Positions 22,750 to 33,974 of a stretch of DNA of 64,000 nucleotides are shown here, piece after piece. Position 1 is the first letter of the stretch, and every line of letters begins with the position of its first letter. This DNA comes from Mytilus galloprovincialis (Eukaryota > Mollusca > Bivalvia > Mytilida > Mytilidae), in contig NC_134851.1 of the NCBI RefSeq assembly GCF_965363235.1, positions 58,275,522-58,339,521 of the forward strand. Direction: 5' to 3'. A program made the translations under genes and the position numbers. The notes below the pieces were generated by a model, which had not been told where the DNA came from, searched no databases, and saw nothing but the letters and a program-made list of their open reading frames with translations.

Positions 22750-25690
22750 AGGTGGTTAGCTGTTAGTTATAACCATGTGTCTACACCCCTGCTCGTTAAT
22801 TGTTAGTTATAACACTGTGTCTACCCCTTCCTGGTTAACTGTTAGTTATAACACTGTGTCTACCCCCCTGCTGGTTAACTGCTAGTTAAAACATTGTGTC
22901 TACCCTTGATGGTTAACTGTTAGTTATAACACTGTGTCGACCCCCTGTTGGTTAACTGTTAGTTATAACATTGTCTCTACACCCCTGCTAGTTAATTGTT
23001 AGTTATAACATTGTGTCTACCCCTGCTGATTAATTGTTAGTTATAACACTGTGTCTACACTCCTGGTGGTTAACTGTTAGTTATAACCCTGTGTCTACAC
23101 CCCTGGTCGTTAATTGTTAGTTATCACACTGTGTCTACCCATTCCTGGTTAATTGTTAGTTATAACACTGTGTCTAACCCCTACTGGGTAACTGTTAGTA
23201 ATAACACTGTGTCTACCTCCTGCTGGTTAATTGTTAGTTATTACACTGTGGCTACACCCCTGGTTGTTAACTGTTAGTTATAACCCTGTGTCTACACCCC
23301 TGCTCCTTAATTGTTAGTTATAACACTTTGTCTATCCCTTGCTGGTTAACTGTTAGTTATAACACTGTGTCTACCCCTTCCTGGTTAACTGTTAGTTATA
23401 ACACTGTGTCTACCCCCTGCTGGTTAACTGTTAGTTATAACATTGTGACTACCCCTTGCAGGTTAATTGTTAGTTTATAACATTGTGTCTACCCCCTGCT
23501 GGTAATTGTTAGATGTAAAACTGTGTCTACATCCCTTGTGGTTAACTGTTAGTTATAACCCTGTGTCTACACCCCTGCTCGTTAATTGTTAGTTATAACA
23601 CTGTGTCTACCCCTTCCTGGTTAACTGTTGGTTATAACACTGTGTCTACCCCCTGCTTGTTAACTCTTAGTTGTAACACTGTGTCTACCACCCTACTGGT
23701 TAACTGTTAGTTCTAACAATGTGTCTACCACCCTACTGGTTAACTGTTAGTTATAACACTGTGTCTACCCCCTCATGGTTTACTGTTAGTTATAACACTA
23801 TATCTACCCCTGCTGGTTAACTGTTATGTATAACACTGTGTCTACCCCCTGTTGGTTAAATGTTAGTTATAACACTGTGTACAACTCCCTGCTGCTTAAC
23901 TGTTAGTTATAAAACAGTGTCTACCACCCTAGTGGTTAACTGTTAGTTATAACACTGTGTCTACCCCCTTCTTGTTATCTGTTAGTTGTAACACACTGTC
24001 TACCCCCTGCTGGTGAACTGTTAGATATAACACTGTGTCTACCCCCTTCTTGTTAACTGTTAGTTGTAACACTGTGTCTACCACCCTACTGGTTAACTGT
24101 TAGTTATAACACTGTGTCTACCCCCTGCTGGTTAACTGTTAGTTATAACACTGTGTCTACCCCCTGCTGGTTAAATGTTAGTTATAACACTGTTCCCCTG
24201 CTGGTTATCTGTTAGTTATAACATTGTGTCTACACCCCTGCTGGTTAATTCTAAGATATAACACAATGTGACTGCTGTTCTCGTATTTTCCTCGCGTTAT
24301 TCCTAATTGAAAAACTGTGATTAACCCTCCTCCCTGGCTGGTTGACTGCTTGTTATAACACAGTGTCTACCCCCTGCTGGTTAACTGTTAGTTATAACAC
24401 TGTGTCTACTCTGCTGGTTAACTGTTAGTTATAAAACAGTGTCTATCCCAGCTGGTTAACTGTTAGTTATAACACTGTGTCTACCCCCTGCTTGGTAACT
24501 GTTAGTTGTAACACTGTGTCTACCACCCTACTGGTTAACTGTTAGTTATAACACTGTGTCTACCCCCTGCTGGTTAACTGTTAGTTATAACACTGTGTCT
24601 ACCCCTACTTGTTAACTGTTATGTATAACACTGTGTCTACCCTGCTGGTTAACTGTTATTTATAACACTGGGTCTATCCCCTGCTGGTGAAATGTTAGTT
24701 ATAACATTGTGTCTATCCCCTGCTTGTTTACTGTTAGTTATAAAACAGTGTCTACTCCCAGCTGGTTCACTGTTAGTTATAACACTGTGTCTACCCCCTG
24801 CTTGTTAACTGTTAGTTGTAGCACTGTGTCTACCATCCTACTGGTTAACTGTTAGTTATAGCACTGTGTCTAACCCCTGCTGGTTAACTGTTAGTTATAA
24901 CACTGTGTCTACCCCTGCTAGTTAACTGTTAGTGATAACACTGTGTCTACCCCCCTGCTGGTTAACTGTTAGTTATAACATTGTGTCTACACCCCTGCTT
25001 GTTAACTGTTACTTGTAACACTGTGTCTACTCTGCTGGTTAACTGTTAGTTATAACACTTTGTCTAACCTGCTGGTTAACTGTTATGTATAACACTGTGT
25101 CTACCCCCTGCTGGTTAACTGTTAGTTATAAAACAGTGTCTATCCCAGCTGGTTAACTGTTAGTTATAACACTGTGTCTACCCCCTGCTTGGTAACTGTT
25201 AGTTGTAACATTGTGTCTACCACCCTACTGGTTAACTGTTAGTTATAACACTGTATCTACCCCCTGCTGGTTAACTGTTAGTTATAGCACTATGTCTACC
25301 CCCTGCTTGTTATATGTTAGTTGTAACACTGTGTCTACCACCCTACTGGTTAACTGTTAGTTATAACACTGTGTCTATCACCCTACTGGTTAACTGTTAG
25401 TTATAACACTGTGCCTACCACCCTACTGGTTAACTATTAGTTATAACACTGTGTCTACCCCCTGCTGGTTAACTGTTAGTTATAACACTATATCTACCCC
25501 CTGCTGGTTAACTGTTATGTATAACATTGTGTCTACCCCCTGCTGGTTAAATGTTAGTTATAACACTGGGTATAACCCACTGCTGGTTAACTGTTAGTTA
25601 TAAAACAGTGTCTACCCCCAGCTGGTTAACTGTTAGTTATAACACTGTGTCTACCCCCTGCTGAATTACTGCTAGTTATAACACAATGTG
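22750..25690. repeat. 39-bp minisatellite, main block (~75 units)
   Basis: Continuous array of 39-bp units with the core GGTTAACTGTTAGTTATAAC and CACTGTGTCTACC. Point changes and small indels (38-41 bp units) are frequent. Near 24255-24350 the array is interrupted by non-repeat sequence beginning ACACAATGTGACTGCTGT, and the same phrase marks the right edge near 25681-25700. Higher-order repetition is visible, for example recurring ACCACCCTACTGGTTAACTG variants. Confidence 0.95.
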
Positions 25691-25699
25691 ACTGCTGTC

Positions 25700-26600
25700 C
25701 TCGTTTTTACATGTTTACTTATTATGTCTTTTAGTTTTGTTCACAAATCCTTGTCATAATAATGGATTTATGTGTGACTGTTATGCAAGTAAAATATTTA
25801 GTTAGCTATAAAACTAAGTTTAATCTATCATGTTTAACTGTTTTTAATCAGGAATATGACAGTTCATATCCATTCGTTTGATGTTTTTGAGTTTTTCATT
25901 TCGACATTTCCTAAACGACTTTCCTTTTCAAATTTGATCCAGCCAACCTATATTTTTTCATTATTGGTCAGTTTTGTAGCTTTTGATATGTACAATAAGA
26001 TCAAACAGAAGTAAATTGAGTTTAGAAAATATAAAACTAATATATTAGAATTTAAATATAACACTCAAGATCAAGGCAACAACAGTTTACCGATGTTCAA
26101 AACTCATGTATACTGCACTTGTTCTATTTGAGCAGTCGGAATGCATTGACTGTATATTTCTATGTCATATACAGTCACTGACCCGATATCACTTTTCCAC
26201 ATGAATATCTAAATAAAAAATGCCGAAATAATATTTAGTTATTCATACGACCTCTTCAACCTGTTCTCGTTTCCAATGCATACAACGATTCCGGGATTGA
26301 CCCAACCTTGTTTTTTTTGCAATAATTAGAAAAACATATTTCATTTGTTAATATTTTTTGTTTGCAACCTATAAATCATTATATTTTATGCTTTTGGTTG
26401 ATATTTAAGTCCATACTCAAACGATTTCGTTCACCATCGAGTGTGAGTTTCAACAGGTAAATAATATGTACATTTCATTGTGTTGTATATTTCTCCGCAA
26501 GCATGATGTGAGGCCTTTTTAAAGGGGATTTTTCTTAATATTTATATCAAATAAATAACAACGCATTAAACAACAATTGAAAATGTTGTTTTAGATTGCA
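25700..26600. other. no gene established; possible EGF-like remnant at 25735-25800
   Basis: AT-rich. On the plus strand, after CTTTTAG, a short frame reads NPCHNNGFMCDCYASK and soon stops. It resembles the middle of an EGF-like domain but is too short to call a gene. Confidence 0.3.
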
Positions 26601-26606
26601 GTATAA

Positions 26607-26708
26607 AGACAATAATAGTGCATTGACTTGACATATCCACGATATAAGGATGAGGCTTAGAAACGGGGAAATGCGAAGCTGTGTCAAGTCAATGCACTAT
26701 TATTGTCT
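26607..26708. repeat. Perfect 27-bp inverted repeat with 48-bp spacer (hairpin)
   Basis: The left arm 26607-26633 (AGACAATAATAGTGCATTGA then CTTGACA) is matched exactly in inverse by the right arm 26682-26708. The transcript of either strand would form a long perfect hairpin. It could be a tiny foldback element or a small-RNA precursor. No other copy was noticed in this window. Confidence 0.8.
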
Positions 26709-26899
26709 ATATATGAATCCGATAACATTGATGATTGGGTTAGATTAACCACCAGAGACAAACAGTCTGTGTACATCGTCATTTGAACTCTAGTGAACAT
26801 GTTTCTTATTGGTAACCGCTTTAGGTATATGCTTTTTCAACCTGTCTTAAAAAATCATACAGCCAAACTAATCAATATAAGATCAAGGGATGATCGTTA

Positions 26900-27140
26900 A
26901 TGAGAATACAGTGAAAGTACTTTTATTCGTGGGGTATCATTTTTCGCGGATTTCATGAATGACTTTATCCACGAATTTAAGTGTCCAACGAAATAAAACA
27001 ACCATTGTCCAAATGAAGACATGGAAAGAATGTACGATAGAAGAACACCGACCCCAAGAAAAACCGGTGGAGATCTCGTGTGTCCAGGAAGGTTAAGATA
27101 TCCTGCTCCACATGGGGCTCTGTTTACAACATGCATACAT
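26900..27140 (-). repeat. MITE-like fragment joined to a family A 3' end
   Basis: 26915-26990 holds CGTGGGGTATCATTTTTCGC and TTTATCCACGAATTTAAG, resembling parts of the MITE at 43035-43661. 27000-27135 is a family A 3' end on the minus strand (complement of AGGTTAAGATATCCTGCTCC and flanks). Confidence 0.5.
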
Positions 27141-27179
27141 TCTAACAGACACAATATAGATCTAGTTCAATTAGCGGTA

Positions 27180-28130
27180 CTTTACCCTCGCCTCTGATTG
27201 GACAATTACAGATAAGTTGATTGTCCTCTTCAGATTTTTAACATGGAGGATAGGTGATGATTTAACTTCGATTATCGATATTTAATGTTGTCAGCAGTTG
27301 TTTTATAACAAGGTAGTTTCATATATGTTCGTATAGTACAGTGATTTCTACTGGTTGAAACTATTCTTCCTTCTTATCGAATGAATAAATTATTGCTCTC
27401 TTGACAAGGTTGTCAACCTCAAGCAAACGGCACGAAGCTATAAACAATGCGTCGCAATTATGGATACACTTAAAAAAAACATGTTTCTGAATATTTGTGG
27501 TCACTTGATGTCAGATATAATACCATAATCTACATTCTAGAAAAACTTTGAAATGTTATCTTAGTTCACAATACAGTTCATTGACTAATTGAATTATTAG
27601 TGTTAACCGCCAATATCTGCATTGTTCTTTATTTCGTTGCGGCTAGTCACTATCATTGTACTGTTGATGAAGACAACAAACGTTTCATTATAAAATGTCT
27701 GACATCTTAGATAATTAAGATTGAAGTCTTACGAACCTTAAACAAAACTAACTTGGTACAGGCATTTTGTTATGTAAAAAAGGTGGGTAGAACCAGATTT
27801 CACAGTTAAGCTTCACCTGTCACTTGTATGACAGTCGCATCAAATTCCATTTATTGATAACGATGATTGAACAAATTGAACAAAATAAACAGATATATTA
27901 GGCAACAATATAAAAATAGGGATACAGCAGTCAACATATAATCTTAGTTACCAAAAAAAAAACCAAACAAATGTAACATGTGTAACGAAAAAGCAAAAAA
28001 ATGCATATATCAAATTAAACAACCTCATTAATTGCTTTTTAAATTATTCGATAAATAAGTAAAATCCAATCACAAAGGATTGAAAGAGTTTAAGTACTGA
28101 TACAAGATTATGACAAACAATTTTTTTTTT
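27180..28130. other. no gene seen, probable 3' flank of the caspase gene
   Basis: AT-rich with no credible frame. The 3' untranslated region of the minus-strand caspase gene would lie in its upper part. Confidence 0.4.
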
Positions 28131-28132
28131 CT

Positions 28133-31100
28133 TTATACAAAATTTTCCGGAAAGAAATACAGTTTCTTGGTGAGACTAAATTGTGGCATCGGACATTGTT
28201 TGTGTACCTTTCCAGCTCCACCATCAATATTCATATCAGACAACTTGTTGGTCACTATGGTCAAGATACTCAGCAAATCTAATCTGAAATACAGAAAAGT
28301 AAAATATGTACTGCTGGCTGCTCTATGGTCGGGTTGTTGTCGCAGTAACATAATCAACATTTCCATTCTCAATTTTACACAATACAGAAGTAGCACAAGA
28401 CAGGTTCTCAGGCGAATGTTCAATGTACTCCGCATATTTTATTTGTAAATGGTGTTTTACATTTATCAACATTTATAATTTGAATGAATTTTAAAAGAAA
28501 GCACATAATTAGTGAAAACTGTATGGGTATTTCCAAATTTTGTTTTCATCTTGTTGAGTTCTCACAGTCCGTGTCGTTAAATTTTTTGACATGATACTTC
28601 CATTTTGCCTTGCGACTAAGACTTGATTTCGCTTTTTCGATTCATCACTATTGAACTGCGGTAAACTTCTGTTACTTTTACCTAATATTTCATAGGACAT
28701 TCAGGTATTGACGTATGCTGCTGTTAGTCTTCTTTGTGTTTTTCGTATTAACCTTCAATATGCCAGTTTGATTTCGATTTTCAATACTGCTTTGGTTTTT
28801 TTTTTGTTTCTTTATATAAGTATTGTTTCTCATGTGTTTCTCATAGAGACTTTTACAGACAAAACCCGCATCGGGTCACTAGAAAATATTTTTTGTCATA
28901 TTGATCAACTATGTCTATTTGTGCTACTCACTCTATTTTGTCAATAAAACGGAAATGTACACAACATTTTTTTTCATACAAATAGTAGGTATGGCTAGAT
29001 AAATTACTAGCCTTAATCCACTATCTCCTTCAAACAATCAATTACTGCCTGTACCAAGTTAAAATAATGACTGATGACAGTGGTCTTCAATTCGTTTCAT
29101 TTGTTTGAATCAGGTATAACGTTCGATTTTTGTAAGGTTTTACGGTCACTCACCCTTTCAAATTTACCTTGGTAATCGATGTCTATGTTGATACTTTTTT
29201 TGCTTTGTTTTATGGACTATAAATAACTTGCAATACTACAATTACAGCAACTGTGATTGATTATGACGTATTTGTGCTTAAAGTAAACTAAAAAAGATAC
29301 TGAACTAACTGCCCGTGTCTGTTGTGACGTTTTTGATTTTAACGAACGTAACCTTTGTATTACTGGTAAATTATTAAACCAGGGATATCGTTACCATAAA
29401 TTACTTAAAACCTTAACTAAATTTTTCCATAGATAGAAAGATTTGGTTTTGAAGTTTGGTTGTACCTGTAGAAAACTTATTTCAAACGGGATAGCACATC
29501 CTCGTTTTTACGGAAATGTTGTTAACCGTGACCGGAAATTTAGAAATGATCCAAGTAAACTTGTCGCTCCTTTAAATAAACTTATTCTAAAAGGTTACCT
29601 ATTCAACACTGTCATAAGATCATTGAATATTGTTTTTATTGGTATAAATATTGATTTTGTTATCAGTAGCTTAAAAGCTAAATATTACTAGTATGTTATA
29701 TACATATACATATTCATGGATCTACAATCTGTCGATACCTGTAACTTGGCATTGCACAAGGTCATGTTTTTCTCTGGCTGTTTATGACGTCTTTACACTA
29801 TATCCATTGGACGTTGGATGTGTACAGATTGATTGTTTAGTCTTAGATGCATGATTTTTTAATTAGTTGTTAGTGGCTTTGAACTAGCTGTCAGATAACT
29901 GCGAGTACTCTCAGATTTGTTCATTGTGTCTTTTTGTGTTGGGATGTATAAGTACTTTTCAACTGATTTTTATAGTTCGTTCTTATTTTGTACTGTTATA
30001 CCACTGTTCCAGGTAAGGGGGGTTGGGATCCCAGTAACATGTTTAACCCCGCTACATTATTTATGTATGTGCCTGTCCCAAGTCAGGAGCCTGTAATTCA
30101 GTGGTTGTCGGTTGTTTATATGTTACATATTTGTTTTTCGTTCATTTTTTTTTTTTACATAAATAAGGCCGTTAGTTTTCTCGTTTGAATTGTTTTACAT
30201 TGTCTTATCGGGGTCTTTTATAACTGACTGTGCGGTATGGGCTTTGCTCATTGTTAAAGGCCGTACGGTTACCTATAGTTGTTAATGTTTGTGTGATTTT
30301 AGTCTTTTGTGGATAGTTGTCTCATTGGCAATAATACCACATCTTCTTTTTTATATAATAGAAAAATTCAAAACTGAAAGCTCGAAACCCATCATATGAA
30401 TAAACATGATAAATATATAACTACTGTCATACTCCTGATTTGGTACAGGCATTCTTTTCATATAAAGAAAATAGTGGATTGAATTTAGTTTATAGCTAAG
30501 TTAACCATTTTCTTGTCTGACTATCACTTACCTATCAGAATACGCCATCAACTCTTCTGTCAGAGTTCTAACATAAACGGTTCCTTGTTTACAGTCTCTG
30601 TATGATACATAGCCAGGTGTTGTCGCATATCCCAACAGGAAGTCGAATTCTCCTTGAAGACTATGTGGTTCTCCCAGTGGTGGATCTGGTTGAGGAGGTA
30701 GACATTGGATATCACCGTTGATGTCAGCTATGTCATGTGGTCCTCTCAGAGCTGTGTCTGGTGGGGGAGGTAGATACTGGATATCACTGTTGATGTCACC
30801 TAATTCACGTGGTTCTCCAAGAGGTGGATCTGACGGAGGAGGTATATACTGTATATCACTGTTGGTGTCACCTATGTCATGTTGCTCTTCTTCTGAAGTT
30901 TTTGAAACATCATCTTTTTTAAAAAAGGGGCAAAAGATAAGAGATGGACATTCAAACTGGTATTTCGAAAATTAACAGACAACGCTATTGCTAAACAAGA
31001 AAAAAATACCTATTGACAAAATTCACACCATAGAAGACTAAGGACTGTAATTGTTGAAGAATTACAATAGATAAAACCTTTTGGAAATGCTTGTCTTCAA

Positions 31101-33943
31101 TATTTTCTATCTTCGTACCCTATTTTGTCTTTTAAACTTTTTATTTCGAGCGTCACTGATTTGTCATTTGTATACGAAGAGCCCATTTAGCTACCAAAAA
31201 TTGCAATTCTGGTATCTATGAGTTTTATTATTAGGTTTCAAAACTTGTATCTGTTTTATTCAAGATTGTTTTATCTCATATACATTTATACATTTTGATA
31301 TTCAGACTATTTAAGGTGTTTGCGTATATGGTAATCGAAAAAGTGTTTTACCTAATAGGTATAAAACGCTAGTGCATAGTCCCGTTGATTTCTATGTTAG
31401 ATTCGTCATCAATGGTTACTTTGTCTTTAGTTTAAAAAAAAAAATGGCAGTTATTTCATGTCAAAACTATACCTTATCCTTACTTGTATTAAAAAAATCA
31501 CCATACCTGTATCACCATATCTTTAATTGCATATCAAAGCGTTCTGGTTCTCGGAAGTTTGATAGTACAAAAACAGGAACTTCTGATCTGAACAACAGAC
31601 CAAATGTGCCCTCCGATTAAAATTATTTTTTAATAGTACTTATAAAAAGAAGATGTTGTATGATTACCAAAATGAGAACTTTCCACAAATGACCAAATGA
31701 CACAAAATTATAAAAAATAGTTGCAATGTGCTTAACTTATCAGATGGATTCTTATACAAACACATCCAACAAAAACATAGAGTGCACGTTCCCAGGTACT
31801 TGTACATTCCAACATAGAAATAACAGATCCGAGAGAACTCGCAGGTACTGACAGTTGATTCAAAGACAATAACAACTTATAAAAAAAAATCATGCATGTA
31901 AGACTAAATTATCTACCAGTTTACATCCAAGGTCCAATGGATTTATTGTAAAGACGCCAAAACAGTCAGAGAAAAACATGATCTTGTGCAATGCCGAAAA
32001 AAAGAAATCGACAGATTGTAGATCCATTAAAGTAAATATGTATACAACAATAAATTCTATATTGCTTTCAATTTCCTGATAACAACATCAATAATAATAC
32101 CATTAAAAAATATTCAAAGATCTAATGACATTGTTGAATTGGTAACTTTGAGAATTAGTTTATTAAAAAGATTGATAAGTTTACAAGGATCGTTTCTAGT
32201 TTAACTTACCTATTTGCCCTTTATTATTGTTTTGAATTGTTTGATCTCTGATTCCTCGACAAGCTTGAATGAATAACAGTTTTGGTTTTCCTGTTAGTGA
32301 TTGGCAATTTCTTGGTGAAAGTAGTGACGTCAGATGGTTGATCCCAACAGAATGACCATAACTCCCCAACACTGCCGTTTCATTGCCATGTGAAAGAATA
32401 CATACAACGCATGCACCATACTTTGAATGATCAACTTCGGCTAACTCCGTTATTTTTTCAACAATCTCCTCAGCAGAAAGGTCTCTGTATATACATGTCT
32501 TAAATTTGAGTTTGGTAAAGGTTTGAGAGAGCCTTTCTGAAATGTAACAAAACAAAACAATAATTTCTTTTATTTAGTATTATTATTATTTTCAACAATG
32601 TTAACTAAGAATAGATTAGTCGGATTGTTGTCTTTTTGACATATTCCGCCTTTCTTTTATTAATCTTATTGTCTTTTTGAAAGTAACCACATGGCAGCGA
32701 AACTCTGGCACGTGGTCTTACAGTGGAAAGCAATCTAATTGACAAACACACCAAATCTCATAGTTTTATTTTATAAAGGATATCTCCTTCACCAATATTG
32801 ATCATTGCATGTTAGCAAAGAGTGCTGACGACACATCTAAAATAACCATCGGTGGATAATCTAACATGAACGATACTGACTTATTTCTCGAGTAAGCTTA
32901 AACAATATTATATCAACCGTACATCTTGACTACTGAATTCAATATGACACATATACTTATAAATCGAACAAGAAGCCAAAAGAAGAAAAAGTTTACTAAG
33001 TTACTATTTATCACATAATGATTTTTTATTAAGAGTAATAAACGAATCAACATTATATACAAAAGAAGATACATTATGATTGCCAATGGAACAACTCTCT
33101 ACAAAAGACCAAATGACGTAGTTACTAACACCCGTATATTTGTTTTGCGAAAAATAAACCTAAATAGTAAACGTAGAACAATGAATGTATAAATAACAGC
33201 AACGATTAAAGCACTCAAGATGTATAAATACCTTCGTCGAATTCTGTTCCACGCCTCGGTAGTAGCTTAGATTCTTTAGAAAAGGTTTTGTTATTAATTA
33301 TTACACACATACCTGGAAATGAATAAGCACTAATAAGAGAATTTAAAACCAATTTTTCAGAGATTAAAGGTCTTTTCGCCCCTATGAATATATGTTGATG
33401 TTAAAATATTACAATGCAGTTTAAAATGTCAGAAAGATAATGACGGTTTCAAATCATTACTTCTGGCGTACTAAATTATAATCTAGGTACCTTTGATAAC
33501 TATTAACACTACTGGGTCGATGCCATTGCTGGTGGACGTTTCGTCTCCGAGGGTATTACCACCCCAGTAGTCAACACTTCGGCGTTGACATGAATATCAA
33601 TAATGTGGTCATTTTTACAAATTCCCTGTTTACAAAACTTTGAATTTTTCTAAAAATTAAGGAGTTTCTTATCCCAGGCATAAATTACCTTAGCCGTATT
33701 TTGCACAACTTTTTGGAATTTTGGAACCTCAATGCTCTTCAACTTTGTACTTGTTTGGCTTTTTAAATATTTTGATATGAGCGTCACTGATGAGTCTTAC
33801 ATGTATGTAGACGAAACGCGCGTCTGGCGTACTAAATTATAATTCTGGTACATTTGATAACTATTTACTAGTACTTTCACTGCTTTCACAGATCTTCAGG
33901 TAATGTGACTTGTATACATGAGTATAATATAAAACAATTGATG

Positions 33944-33974
<31 letters not shown>

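Noticed and set aside
22750-25690. CRISPR-like array of short repeats
   Set aside because: Direct 39-bp units without unique spacers in an animal genome; a minisatellite.
25735-25800. EGF-like fragment (NPCHNNGFMCDC) on plus
   Set aside because: Only about 16 residues, then a stop; no partner exons, so not called as a gene.
28110-28448. 112-codon plus-strand frame
   Set aside because: Lies opposite the last caspase exon and its intron; no domain; the minus strand explains the conservation.
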